From Gaertneriomyces semiglobifer (taxonomy: Eukaryota; Chytridiomycota; Chytridiomycetes; Spizellomycetales; Spizellomycetaceae), in contig JAHLKF010000002.1 in assembly GCA_025558075.1 (NCBI GenBank), positions 124,001-188,000 of the forward strand: 64,000 nt of DNA, read 5' to 3'. The notes under the pieces are model-generated. The model worked only from the letters and a program-made list of their open reading frames with translations, ran no database searches and was not told the origin of the DNA. The position numbers and the translations under genes were made by a program. Shown piece by piece: positions 44,789-56,536 of the stretch. How positions within the stretch are numbered: the stretch's first letter is position 1; every line of letters begins with the position of its first letter.

Positions 44789-46258
44789 TTACGCCTCTGA
44801 TAACAGTTCCCGATACGCCTCACGGTTAAACGGAAATGTCTGCCCGTCCCCTTTACTAAATGCAAAGGTGTCAACTTCAACGATCGTCATGTGATTCAAT
44901 TCACAATCATCATACCTTGAGAAAACGGGCCAAAACCACAGTGCCCAATTGTCACCAAACACTTCACGCCAATTGCTCTTATAGCCCAAATCGTAAATGT
45001 TCACCCTCTTTGCTAATCTGACGGTGTTGTCGGCTAATCGCACCCGGCGGGATCCTTCCATACTCTCGATGGTCGACTTGTTACTCAGGATGAGCGACGT
45101 GTGAACCACAACGAAAACCAACAGACACACAGCGAATATCCCGCCAACAAGGAAAACCAACAAGACACTGAATGAGCGAAGGATGAGATTCTCAACTATG
45201 CCGTCGTCCGATCTCATGAATGTCACTCCAATCGAAAAGAAGATGAAGGCACAGTATAACGTGCAATATACCACGAACAAGTAGAAAAACTTGTAGTTGA
45301 GGAAACCCTGCAATGATAAACTCTCGTTGGTAAATAACGCGATTTGCGAATGCAATCCGAATGTGCGTACCACGCAATTGTTCACCCAAGGGCCTACATG
45401 AAAGACACATCAATAATGGTACGAGGTCACACGCAATCAATAATGTAGGACTCACAGTGATGGTCCAGCTTCAGGACACATGTATTGCATATGCTGCAAT
45501 GGTGAGTTCGGTCCGGTTTCCAGTTTCTGCATTTGTTGCAGAAACGGTTGCTACCGTCCCGTTTCACTTCCAACGGACGGGATGGCATTGCAGTATCTCC
45601 ATCACTATCTCTATGTAACGGTACTGAATCGAACCCTCTGTCTTCATAATCGGCAGCTGCGAATGGTGAGGGGGCCAGTGGGGGAGGATGTATGTCTATT
45701 GTCGTCTGACTCAACTCTATAGCGCCGGTCGAATCATTGGAGACTGACGAGCTGAACTAAACATCAAAATTCAGATCAGAATGAAGTGGTTCTAATAGAC
45801 TCACAGACGTCGCACCTTCTCTGGGGCACCGGGTGCACGGGTGACAACGAGATAATAGCACCACGAAAACATCACCAGAAGGAAATGGAAGATGACGAGA
45901 CAAACAGCTAAACAATTGCGAGATTCTCATGAGTACCATGGCCAACAGGACATAGCCCGACCGGGTTCTCGTTGGCTCACCTCCTGCCAGAAATCCAACA
46001 TGCGGAAACAGGACAAACGCTACAATGGAAGTACCGGTAAGTTGCCCAGCGGCTGCTTTTTCATAGGGGTGGCCGACATACTGCAGAACTGGAAAACGTA
46101 GGCATAATAGGACCATGCTATTATGTTCGACCGGGTCAATAACCCTCACAATGGATTTTAGCAAAAACCATGCCAGCCCTACCAACAATGGCCAGAACTA
46201 CCGCTAGTGGGAGTGTCCCCACAGCAGATATACATCTTCGCCTAGTAATGCCAAACAT
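44789..46258 (-). CDS. DHHC-type protein S-acyltransferase 2 (ZDHHC2/15/20-Pfa3 like)
   Basis: Seven exons (46258-46183, 46117-46082, 46019-45981, 45907-45816, 45714-45456, 45393-45371, 45307-44789) encode 347 residues. The N terminus MFGITRRRC leads into helix 1 ending [14 protein letters not shown], helix 2 ([18 protein letters not shown]) and TRAPGAPEK. The cysteine-rich domain is [45 protein letters not shown], with catalytic DHHC split by an intron. Helices 3 and 4 follow ([38 protein letters not shown]). The WSYYAYV and P-x-x-P-x-K spacing resembles animal ZDHHC2/15/20 and yeast Pfa3. It palmitoylates cysteines of membrane-associated proteins. The 23-nt and 36-nt exons make this gene easy to mispredict. 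A C-terminal WALWFWPVF segment resembles the PaCCT region. Confidence 0.9.
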
Positions 46259-46488
46259 CCTGCTTAATTCTGTCCTTGTCCCTGTCCCTTTCCCAGAGCC
46301 AGAATCCAAAGGTGACCGTTTGCTGCAAAATGTGGAAAGGTCGTCGCTGACAGCTCGTGTTTGAGCTTAAGTCAACTGCGCCCCCGAAGCACACGCTGGC
46401 CTGTTAACGGAGTACTTGCTGCATTGCGGCCCATCATCGACATATCCACGACCTGTTTGGATGAAGTAGAGTCAGTGAGGGCGGCATC

Positions 46489-47489
46489 ATGCTACAACAG
46501 GTTTCATCCGTTCAAGTGAGTGCGGCAGCGAGTGTAGCTTTTGAAGGGCGCTGTTTGAAGCTGACCGCGCATTCTCGATGACCTTAGCTAACGGTGGGCA
46601 AAATCGATGCTGGCACTGCTATCCTTCTGTCGCCATCACATCATCTCATTGAATTCCCAACTCAAATATTGCCGGTATGCCATTTATTTGTTTGTATGCG
46701 GAAACGGGCTTCACTCCTAAACTGTCCCAGGAAGGTGTAACCGCTGGATCAATCATCAATTTGACTTTTGAGCGCAACCAGGACGAAGAAAGACGGCAGC
46801 GGGAAGATTTCTTATCATTGCAAGATGAGATATTCTATTCCTTTTCACAACCACCAGAGGCGCCTGAGATATCTGTGAAGTCTGTCACCCAAACCTCGGC
46901 GATTGTCCAGTGGAAACCACTGTCATTGCACGCGGCAGATCTGCGCGGCATAGATGTTTACAGAAATGGCCAGAAACTCTCCTTAAATGTTGCGTCGACA
47001 GCTCGATCCGTGAAGCTCTCAGGATTGGATGTAGCACATGAGTACGAGGTGTGGATAGTGTTGCGAACATCTGCGGGAGCCCTTCAGAGCAACAAAATCA
47101 CGGTGAAGACACATAGCATGGAGAATCTCACGGGGATTAATGTTTCCTTCGGTACATTTACGAATACGACAGAGGTGGAAGAGTTGGTAGAGCTGCTGTC
47201 GCGGATCGGTGCTGGTTACACCGAAGACTTGACGACGGAAAGTACACATCTTGTTTGCACAGTTCCGAGAGGTCCGAAATACGATAAGGCAGTGGAGTGG
47301 AATGGTAGGTTTGACTTTTCTGCGCAACTTTCGTCTGTTGCAAGTAACTGAGGACTTTACTATTATTTTACAGTGCCAATAGTAAGTCCAGAGTTTTTGA
47401 AGGCGTGCGAGATGCAAGGAAAGATACAACCGGCTACATCGTTCTACGTGAGCAATCCTACGCCGTTGAAGGGCAGCCAAGACCAATAG
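46489..47489 (+). CDS. Chs5-like FN3-BRCT protein (exomer scaffold), short form
   Basis: Four exons (46489-46515, 46588-46674, 46731-47304, 47374-47489) encode 267 residues. The N terminus matches yeast Chs5: [34 protein letters not shown], the region that dimerises and binds ChAPs. A fibronectin type III domain ([39 protein letters not shown]) is followed by a BRCT domain ([48 protein letters not shown]). In yeast the FN3-BRCT unit binds Arf1 for Golgi-to-surface export of chitin synthase Chs3. Here the long Lys/Glu-rich tail of yeast Chs5 (over 600 residues in total) is absent and the stop follows directly after BRCT. The first coding exon has only nine codons. Confidence 0.9.
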
Positions 47490-47520
47490 AAGTTGCATGA
47501 AATGCATAATATAGATCCGT

Positions 47521-47757
47521 TCACGGGCGTGCTTGTTGGGCCTTTTCCTTCTTTTCTGCACAGGCCTTCTTGAATGCTTCCCATTCTTTCGTGCACTTTG
47601 ACCGATCACCTGTACAGCATACGCAAGCGCATCAAACTCGGGTTCGCACATCTCCATCATGCTTGACGCGATGCGCACCTTTGTTCCGTTGCAAGCACTC
47701 CTGCAGCTCTTTGGAGTCGCATACCAGCGATGCATCTACTTTTCGCGGTTCGACCAT
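47521..47757 (-). CDS. Small CHCH-like twin-cysteine protein
   Basis: Two exons (47757-47679, 47609-47521) encode 55 residues, too short for usual ORF filters. The spliced product carries two cysteine pairs on predicted antiparallel helices: C-x7-C (VCDSKELQECLQ) and C-x10-C (KCTKEWEAFKKAC), then a Lys/Glu/Gln-rich tail ending QQARP. This is the layout of the twin-cysteine CHCH proteins imported into the mitochondrial intermembrane space by Mia40, many of which assist respiratory-complex assembly. The spacing differs from the canonical C-x9-C pairs, so the exact family is not identified. Its stop is 32 bp from the Chs5-like stop (convergent), and its start is divergent from CCDC25 over about 170 bp. 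Confidence 0.7.
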
Positions 47758-47927
47758 TCTGTTGTGTTGTTCTTGCTGGTTCTATTCCATGGGCACCAGG
47801 AGAAGTATGTGTGAACTAGGCGCCAGGCGATTTTACCTCACACGTTCGAATTTTTTCCGGTAGACTTTTTGTTGAGCGCGGAAAGGAGAATTGACAGTGC
47901 GATCTTAGACAAGGATCATTACCGAAA

Positions 47928-48824
47928 ATGGTATTCTTCTTCACGAGCAATGGTGAGCCTCCTTTGCTTCCAAAAGAAGGATTCACGGGTGTGCTCACGA
48001 TGTGCGTTTGCTGCAGTGGTATCTCCTGCCGCCAAAATATATATGGGCAAAGACAAGTTTGAGAGTACGTCTTTCATTTCTGTTATCGTCCTTGCGTAAG
48101 CTTTAATAACCTTTCCATCATGCAGATGAGGATTTGATCAAATACGGATGGCCAGAAGATGTTTGGTAACTAGTGCACCGGTGGAATGAAAGGCTGGACA
48201 GTCCCATATTCATCTGTCTCGCTGCAAAAGGTTCCACGTTGACAAGCTATCTTCTGCACACGTATACCTACGGCTAGAAAGAGGGCAAACATGGGACGAT
48301 ATTCCGGAAGCTCTCCTTACCGACCTTGCGCAGCTCACGAAGGCGAACTCGATCGAAGGCAATAAAAAGAGTAACCTGACCATTATTTATACACCATGGA
48401 GCAATCTGAAAAAGTCACCAGGAATGGAGACGGGACAGGTGTCATTTCATAAGAACAACTTGGTGAAGCGAATTCACGTCAAAGAGCGCGAAAACGCAAT
48501 CATCAACAGGTTGAACAAAACCAAACTGGAAAAGTACCCCGACTTGGCTGAGGAAAAAATTGGAAGAGAGAAAGAAGAGAGAAATGAGCAACGAGAGGAA
48601 GTTCGGAAACGGGTATTGTTCCACTACCGTACGCCTTGTTTCCAACAACTTCCTAATGCATTGCACGTCAGCGACAAGAGGAGCTCCGATACCAAGCTCA
48701 GAAACGTAAGGAAGCTGAATCAAAAAGTTACACACACATCTTCAAAGAAGACAAGATGCGAAGCAACAAACATCTTGCTGCGGAAGACCGCGACATCAAC
48801 GAACTTGAGGAAGACTTCATGTAG
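47928..48824 (+). CDS. CCDC25 (NFACT-R domain protein)
   Basis: Five exons (47928-47952, 48017-48064, 48126-48165, 48231-48612, 48672-48824) encode 215 residues, close to human CCDC25 (208). The sequence is diagnostic: [66 protein letters not shown], then a coiled coil (KTKLEKYPDLAEEKIGREKE) and an acidic end NELEEDFM. The NFACT-R domain is shared with ribosome quality-control factors Rqc2/NEMF. Human CCDC25 has been reported as a DNA sensor for extracellular traps, but the conserved function in unicellular lineages is unknown. The first three exons are all under 50 nt. All junctions are GT-AG. Confidence 0.95.
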
Positions 48825-48921
48825 ATCTGTCTGCGACCTGACTCTTACTGTAACGACATAATGTATATATGCACACCTCTTGTGTGAATTCCAAATTGAC
48901 GGTCTATGTTGAATGCTTGGT

Positions 48922-50099
48922 TCATCGTGAATACGATGTACTATCACCTACAGGATACATGGGCGTCCAAGAACTCGCGCTACCCCGCCGATCTGGTGGG
49001 TATTTATCATCTATAGGAATGACTAGCTCGTTCTTCCTGACGTCTCCATTCTGACTGTGGGTCATTGCATCATCTCCTGGCGGCATCGCGGTTGTCATGC
49101 GCCTTTCGTCGCGGTCCATTCCTGTGGCTAGCCGATCAGTTTCCCGGGCACCCTGATAACCTTGATCAATCTCTTCGAAAATAGAGCAGTGTTGGCGGTA
49201 GGAGACACTGGCAACAATGAATCCAACAATGGCGCCGACCACGATGTCTTGCCATCGATGCCAGTAGTCGCGCACGCGGGACATGGCGATTAAGTATGCA
49301 AGAATAAGGGGCAGGATAGCAATAAAGTATTTAGGGAAAAGTGGTGCACGCCTGAAGTTCATATGCCGAGAGAGGTAGATGGAGAGGAAACCAAGGCCGG
49401 CCCAAGAAACTATTTGGTATCCACGGAGCACCAGAGTCAGATGGAGACGAGTGGTACTTTGCATCAAAGTACTTACAGCTAGAATGGCCACTAAAGAAGC
49501 TCTTCCGACCTTCTTTTATTACATCAGGATCGCCTTGACATGACTCCACTCGCTTGAAAGGGTCACCAGCGACAAATATGGGCTGACACCGGTCTAAAAA
49601 GTCTGGCCGCAAGGAGCCAGTTACGACTTTGACGATCTGGGTCAGGAGCAACACAAATGACAGCGCAATGGCAAGACCTAACAGACAAGTAGCAGGGTCA
49701 GCTTGAAATGCGGCCCTTCTAGTACTTCTAGTGCATGGACGTACCGAGAATGCTCATATGGAGGTCGAATACACTCCGCTTGAAGGCCAAACTGACAATA
49801 CACATCACCACAATGGGGAGAGCAATTCCAAGTACTCCAAGTAGCCAGTTTGGAACCGTCTCATGTTCGTTGTGCGGATAGGCGATTGACAAGTCCGTGC
49901 CGAAGGCCACTCGCTGGAACGGCTGAACCAACTCCAAAGCGGCCCCAGCAGCTGCTAGCAAGATGACACCAATCCACTCGTAGGAGCATTCCTTAAGGAG
50001 AGCCAAAACATTGTTCGTTCGGATTGCATATAACACATGACATCGTTGAGTCATATTGTTGGGGAGAACCCTCGAAGACCTTCGAGGGGGGAACTTCAT
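48922..50099 (-). CDS. PAP2-family lipid phosphate phosphatase (Dpp1/LPP type)
   Basis: Three exons (50099-49745, 49677-49477, 49409-48922) encode 347 residues. The three catalytic motifs of the phosphatidic acid phosphatase type 2 superfamily are intact: KVVTGSLRP (K-x6-RP), FFSGHSS (SGH) and SRVRDYWHRWQD (SR-x5-H-x3-D). Six membrane helices are visible, for example WIGVILLAAAGAALELV, LLGVLGIALPIVVMCIVSLA, LAIALSFVLLLTQIV, FSWAGLGFLSIYLS and YFIAILPLILAYLIAM. The enzyme dephosphorylates phosphatidate, lysophosphatidate or diacylglycerol pyrophosphate in ER/Golgi or vacuole membranes. A hydrophilic tail of about 90 residues ends the protein. ATG 50099 is the first in frame; a shorter start at 50054 is possible. 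Confidence 0.92.
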
Positions 50100-50845
50100 A
50101 CGTACTACCGAGGGCGATGTGGTTATATTTATGCGAACTAACCTAGATATATGCTTCAAGCGCTGTCTGATTCTATGGCTCTTTGCCCTCTCCGGCCTTC
50201 CCAGCCCTTGTCAACCTCCTTGGCAGTGGCCTTAATAAGTGCGCCGGTCCCCAAAGTCTAAATTTCGTCACTTCCCAAACACGCTTGCGTAAATTACTTT
50301 TGTGTAGTTGGCGATGGCGAACGCTGAATGCTGCTTTGTGGGTGCCTGTCGGCCAAGTGTTCCAAATTTCATGATGCCTTGAGAATAGCTGGGTCTTTAA
50401 AAGCCCGCGGCGCAGGAGCCCGCCAAAAAACAAACTCGGTAGGTGAGATCACAAAGCGAGTGTGGGAAGTTAGAGTTCATGGTCACCGCCGGGTATATCT
50501 ATTTCTACTTGATGTTGCCATTGAAAGCAGTCTCATCAATCTATTACAACTAAGTGGACGCATCGAGCTCTATCCGCAGACCAGTTGGCTGAATGGTTCA
50601 TATGAGAGGGTCTAACGTTCGAGAATCGTGTATTCTTACGATCCTTCCGTTCTAATCGAAGGAACTCTAACCCCAATGAGCACTCGGCTTCTTCCTGTGA
50701 CCCACTCGCTCCATTCCACCGACTGGTGTGCAGAGTTCATTTAATTTCGTATGTTTCTATAGATATGTACGCAAAGCAACAGAGTTACGTTCTACGATGA
50801 GGTCGCCGTACTGGCTTCTACTGGTAGCTACAGTAGAACTCTACT
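50100..50845. other. Intergenic region with no recognised gene
   Basis: About 750 bp between the start of the PAP2 gene and the stop of the STRAP gene. Open frames on both strands (for example 50328-50615 plus, 50173-50433 minus) lack protein-like features. A weak inverted similarity (about 20 nt) between 50262-50290 and 50444-50470 was noted. The stretch should hold the PAP2 promoter. Confidence 0.3.
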
Positions 50846-52111
50846 CTACTGCTTTTCCCATAACCCGTACGCCGTACCAGGGGTCGTCTGCCAAAGTCTC
50901 ACCGTTCCATCTTCACTAGCAGTCGAATACAGATGTCCGTCAGGACTGTAGCTTACACAGTGAATCGGACCGTGATGGCCCTTGTACAGCTCTAGACATC
51001 AAGCGTTAAACCGATTATATGTAATATGAAGGAAGCAAAGTGACTTGATTACCATACCTTGTTCTGAGCCTGTCTCCCAGTCGTAGACCCGGACACACAA
51101 ATCTTCACTTCCTCCAATCACAAACTTTGACCCAGAAGGATGAAGCGACGCGGAGGATACTTTGATTTTTGTTTCAACGGTTTTCACGAGGTTGGATCTG
51201 AATGGTTTGTAGGTTACTTTGCATGTTGCTTTAACTTTAATGGAGGAATTAGAGCCGTATCGGCATACTTACGTCAAGGCATCGAAGAAGAGGACGTTCT
51301 TTCCAGTGGTGCAAATGATATATTTCTTATCCCAAGAGAAGCGCAGAGAGGTGATTTCGTCCGGAAACTCGCGAGTTGAGACGATCGCAGAGGTGCGAAG
51401 ATCCCACACCAAAAGCTTATTTGCATCACCGGCAAATACCAGTCTGGTTAGAAGATATGTGAGTTTTTGCTGGTGCGTACTTTGACAAGCACTAAGTGGT
51501 ACTCACCCATGTTCGGAATCAAGCAATGCACAGCGGATCTCGGTACCACTTCCTTCCAAGCACCTAATCTCCGGCGATCCGGCCTGCAAGTTCAGGTCAA
51601 AAACCCGTACTTTCTTCTCATACCCGGCCGTCAACACATAACGTCCCTCTCCACTAACATCCACGCATCTTACGATGTGCTTGTGATCGAATGTACGCGA
51701 GATTTGGCCAGTAAGGTTATCCCACACTTTTGCAGTGAAGTCTGCCGATCCGGTCACTGAACTCTGAGCATCTCGTGTAAGACGAGCAGACCTAATGTAA
51801 TAGCACAGTTGAGTTCGATGGTCGATGGTTTATCCTGATGCGAGCGATTGTGTTGTTATGACATACCAAACAGCACCCTTGTGTCCTTCGAAGCTTCCCA
51901 CCCAGTCACCGGTATTCCCACGCCTCAAAAGTGGGACAGAATCCTTGCAAGCGCTAATCAAAAAGTAGTCCCCCGTGTATGTAAATCCTGAAAATGACAG
52001 ATCGACAACAGGTCTGGTATGACCTGTGCACGTCAAAGGCACTTGTTTTGTAACAGCATTGGGATTGGATGGGGCAGAAAGCGAGAGACGCTTGGGAACT
52101 CCGTTGGACAT
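50846..52111 (-). CDS. WD40 protein STRAP (serine-threonine kinase receptor-associated protein)
   Basis: Five exons (52111-51867, 51791-51507, 51443-51273, 51197-51058, 50991-50846) encode 328 residues forming a seven-bladed WD40 propeller. STRAP signatures: [100 protein letters not shown], and the C-terminal [20 protein letters not shown] followed by [19 protein letters not shown]. In animals STRAP joins the SMN complex for snRNP assembly and modulates TGF-beta signalling and splicing; fungi lack the receptor, so an RNP-assembly role is more likely. The ATG at 52111 was chosen because the upstream in-frame extension has no ATG. The gene is divergent from SMG6. Confidence 0.9.
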
Positions 52112-52552
52112 TTGCTTTCCGTTGACGAACAAAGATTTTGTTTTTATGTTGGTTTGGTTTGTATGAGGCACAAGGGTCGACGCAGCACTAGATTGATACG
52201 GAATGCAGATCTTCTTGAACCAAATGTAGCCTCTCCTAGCAGCAACTGGGAACACAGTGCGGCGATGAACGGGTGGAGGAACGATTGAGGGGAGGTGGAG
52301 GAACCAGAGAACGATGGCCCAACCTTAGTGGTCGTTGGTTGCGGACGGAAAACGTTGGCTTGTGCAGCGCGTCTTTAAAAGCCTTTTGCTTGCGCTTGGG
52401 CAAGTTTCGCCTGAACTCAGACACAACTGCCAAACGGTGGAGATCATGTTCAATGAACCCGGTGAGACTCTACCTGCAACCGTCTACTACAACGAATCCA
52501 CGTGCATGCATCTCGACGTCAGCTAGAACAGGACGTAACGCCCACATTTCAT
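52112..52552. promoter_or_regulatory. Divergent region between STRAP and SMG6 genes
   Basis: About 440 bp between divergent starts. Several overlapping short frames occur on both strands but none is protein-like. No named element recognised. Confidence 0.3.
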
Positions 52553-55500
52553 ATGCCTGACCCTGTCGCATTCTCTGCCGAAGGCCCTTCAGCAAACACG
52601 GACTCTGCTTATCCTTCCCCACCGTCGCCCGGTAGGGTTGCTGTGAGATCCAGACGCTATTTGCGCGAGAGGAATTCTCTTGGATGTACTACAGCAGCGG
52701 GGTACGACGAACGGAAGCAGCGTCCATCAGCAACTCTTCCTCCTCAAGGTGCCGACCATGACAGCGAAAGGTTAGACCTTTATTCTGCTACATAAAATCA
52801 AAGCGATCAATGAGCCTGAAACTTTCTGTACAATTTGCAGCTCACAAAGCTGTGTATTCGCGGATACGGATGGGGCCTCTGATGAGGATGGCTCAACAGA
52901 ATCGGAACCAGGGATTACTGTGACCCGGCCCGTTAATGAAAACTCTAGTGGCACTGATGGAAGCTTCACAGTTGATCCGCATGCGTCTAGTACTGAAGAA
53001 ACTGATCTCGCTGCACCAGAGCTGGCGAGCTCCTCATTGGTGTCCGGGACAGCCACAGAACCTGCAGAACCAGTCCTCCAACCCAGAATGCTGAAGCAAG
53101 CGAGGGTCATTAAGGGCCGTGGTATCCCAAGAGGTTCGATGTATGCGGACGATCAGCAAGTGGTACCGCACGAAGAGTATGGCCGCAACGACCGCGCGCC
53201 AAAGAAATCCAAGGCTGTTGTCCGGCCCCGCTCGGCCGGGCACCAGAGGTCTGCGGATTTGAGTAGGCTGTATGACCCTGACGCAGCGGAAACACATGAT
53301 CGTGATGTTATCGCCGTCGCGCAATCAACGAGTCCGAATAGAGCGAGAGACGTAACCACCCTCAAGCATGCGGGAGGCCGCCGTATTAAGTGTGCTACTG
53401 GTAGTGCCAGAATTGCACGGACTGTTGAAGTGGCCGAGAACCGAAAATCTTGTTTGGAGTCAATGGATGTTTCAGCTGTGCCAAACGAGGACGAGGACAA
53501 TCGCGAGGTAGAGAGTGCCGAGCGATGAAGTTCGTCCGATTGCGCAATAAGTAACAGAATGTTTTGACAGCGTACTATTGATGACTTAAAGACGTTATAT
53601 AAGCGTATCTGCCGGGAAGAGCAGGCAATCAAGGTCACACGTCGCAATGACGACGATGATGATCTGGGAGCGATTCAACTTCAGTTCACAAGATGGCTGC
53701 GGTAGGCAATATGGGTTTCCGGGCTGTGCTGAGGCGGTATTGAATGGAATTCAATTTGATTTGCAGGCTCGCGAAGCTGTATGCGTTGGTCATGGAAGCC
53801 GATTACCTTTTAGGGCACAAGTATGATCTGGAGAGCAGGCTTTGGAAGAATGCTGTTTACCCAGCGATTGAGCATTTACGAAGGCGGCTACATAAACCGA
53901 ACTCGGAAGTCTCGGCGGAATTCCGTACCATTTGGCTGGATTTCCTGGATCGAATTGAAGATCTTTATCGTGGCTTAATTGAGATATTCAAGTCGCAATG
54001 GAATGGCTTGAAACGACGACAACCGAGAATTGGCTCTCCCATTTGGCATAGAAGTTTGAATTGCTTAGGAGACTTGGCGCGTTATAGGACGTTGTACGCC
54101 GATGGGCGCCCTACTCAGGCCCTATCGCAGCGAGACTGGTCCGAGGCTATCCGGCTTTACAAAGAAGCATCCTTCTTATCTCCTAGCAATGGTGAGTTAC
54201 TCCAAGGAAAACTCGTGTCGTGCGCCCTAATTAACCGCTTTCACAAGGCTTATACTACAATCAACTCGCTATTGTTGCAAGTTATCAGGATCTTCATTTG
54301 GAAGTGCTATACTATTACCTCCGGAGTTTGACTGTACATGTTCCCTTTTCATCAGCCAAAGAATCTCTCTTAGCGTTTTTCGACCTAAATCAACGGCGTC
54401 TTCTTGCGTTGGAAGGAGGAAATGTATCAGGACGACCATCTTCTCGGGCATCCAAGCGCCCGCTATCACTGGACAAGCCCATGGACTTGAAGCAAGCAGA
54501 GGCTAAAGCGCATGCTTGTCTTATTCGCCTGCATGAGATGTACTTTACGAGGATCAGGTACCACCCGTGCTTGCGGATGGTAATTATGCTCCCTATTGAC
54601 GAGTCTTTTCAATAGTAGCGAACAGTTCACCTGCATCTATAGTTCTTTGGTCAAAAGTGCCCGGTGGGACAAGGAGAGTTCGTCAGACGACACTCGCTTC
54701 TGGCTTTGTCTAGCGCTTTCCCAAGTTTGCATGACAGTTGTCGGAAATTTTCATGACGGACCCGATCATTTCAAAGAAGATTTACTTACCTTATCTATGC
54801 ACGGCACGAATGCGGCGATCAGCCGTCAATTGGCACTGATACACGAGCAGTATAATGCAGAATTGAAACCAAAGCAAAGCGCTACCACTGGACCGGCAAT
54901 TTACATTGAAATACTTCTGTTATGGCTTCTGACGAGTGGTACCGGTTGGGTGTCGATGCTGAGCTTACCGGTATGGCTTGCTGTATCCGTCTTGGTAACC
55001 ATCTCCCTGACTATACAGACCATGTTTAGAAATATCATCGTACCTGGTCGTCGTTCGCCGCAATGTGCAATGGTATAATCACTACATGCGCGGTATCCCC
55101 GGCATCAGAACTCCGAACAGTGGCTGAGATTATGGCAGATGGTCGATTGCCTGAAGACTGGTAGGTTGAACGAGCCTCCGACCTTTATGACTGTGTGCTG
55201 ATTGGTGCCTACTTGAAGGGAACTTCGTGGTCTTACTCCGTTCCAGCAAGTCACGAAGGGACACCAGAGCTTTCGTGAAATTACTGCAGGAGATGCGAAG
55301 GCCATTGACGCACTTTTGCGGGCGTACTCGGATGATCGTGATGCAGTTCCTGGTGCACCGACCACCGACGGGAATACCGCACGAGTGAAACGAATACTGG
55401 AGCTTTCGCGGGTTTTGTGCCAGTACCTGCCCACATTACAGTATGATGAGGCCCAGCACCGATTCATTTTCGGAAGGGCGCACCCTAACGGCGATGCTGC

Positions 55501-56342
55501 ATCTGACAATGGTCATCCCCCCGTGACGGACGATGATCAAGAGTCCGATGTGGAGGAATTGGAATACGAATCGCAATTGGACGTAATTCCGGCGGATGTG
55601 GAACTCGATGAAAATTTCTTACATCTGAAGGTAAAATCAAATCGATTATTTCAATGGTGAACCAACGGCTCACTTTTTGTTGCACAGATTCGGCGGGAAC
55701 AACTGCATGGCAAGTTGCAGTCCAAACCGCTCCCAGATCGCAAGCACGCGCGACGAAAGCTGGTCCCAGGTGAAACTGTCATCGTCTTCGACACGAACGT
55801 ATACCTTTCGCGCCTAGATGCTGTAATTCAAATCATAGAGAGTGGGAGCTGGCACGTTACTGTGCCTTTAGTAGGTACGTCTTGTGTTGACCTTATGACT
55901 GGCCTTCATGCAACATCAGCTGAAAATTCCCTCGCCGGCAGTAATCACGGAGCTCGACGGTCTTACGAACAGCAAAGGTCACAATGTTGAAGAAGCAGTT
56001 CGCGCCGTCTCGTATTTGGAAAAGCAATTTGCGGTGAGGCAACCGATGGCCCAGCGCAAGCCATGGTTAAAGCTGCAAACAAGCGCCGGCAACTTTTTAT
56101 CTGAACTTCTGGTTCGGACTGAGGATTTTTCTACCAGAAAACCAGGAGAAGAGTGGCGGAAAAATAACGATGACGTGATTCTGAAATGCTGTTTACACTA
56201 CAGAAAGGAGAACGGCGAAGCGTGCCCGGTTCTGTTGGTTACGGAAGATGTCAACTTGAAGTTGAAGGCGCGAGCGATGGATATGGATGTCGGGCATGTA
56301 AAATGGAATGGAAAGAGGGCAATGTTGTCCCTTGACAGTTAA
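52553..56342 (+). CDS. SMG6/EST1A-type nonsense-mediated decay endonuclease (EST1 domains plus PIN)
   Basis: Ten exons (52553-52770, 52841-53507, 53571-53701, 53767-54191, 54248-54557, 54616-54970, 55030-55160, 55219-55630, 55688-55874, 55942-56342) encode 1078 residues. A disordered N-terminal third is followed by the 14-3-3-like EST1 domain (FTRWLRLAKLYALVMEADYL, GLYYNQLAIVASYQDLHLEV, YYYLRSLTVHVPFSSAKESL), the helical EST1 DNA/RNA-binding region (WSSFAAMCNGI, LPEDWELRGLTPFQ) and a C-terminal PIN nuclease domain (VIVFDTNVYL, VITELDGLTNSKG, NNDDVILKCCLHY, LLVTEDVNLKLKARA). The acidic residues of the PIN active site (Asp in DTN, Asp in NDD, Asp in TED) are all present, so it should be an active endonuclease cutting mRNAs with premature stops, unlike the inactive PIN of SMG5. 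An apparent hydrophobic stretch near 54980-55020 is intronic. Confidence 0.92.
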
Positions 56343-56536
56343 GCTCATTGCACCCAACATTGATGACATAGAGAAAAGCCGTTGCTTTGAATTGGAATGT
56401 GCAGCGGCGCATGGACCGCACAGTACGTAGACGTGCGCCAATGAAGATGTGGCTCTTGGTAGACTAGCTGTATTGGGATCGTAGGCTATCAGATCATAGT
56501 GTGACTGGCATATATGCTATGTTTACAGGATAACGT

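Noticed and set aside
47019..47735. 238-codon minus-strand open frame
   Set aside because: It is the antisense of the Chs5-like FN3-BRCT exons; its only real part, at 47521-47735, belongs in another frame to the small CHCH-like gene.
50173..50433. 87-codon minus-strand frame upstream of the PAP2 gene
   Set aside because: No ATG at its start, basic low-complexity composition, no recognisable motif.
50262..50470. Imperfect inverted similarity of about 20 nt
   Set aside because: Several mismatches, no element-like structure between the arms; most likely chance.
54900..55077. Apparent membrane segments inside the SMG6-type gene
   Set aside because: They arise by reading through the intron 54971-55029; splicing there restores the EST1 helical region and removes the hydrophobic run.
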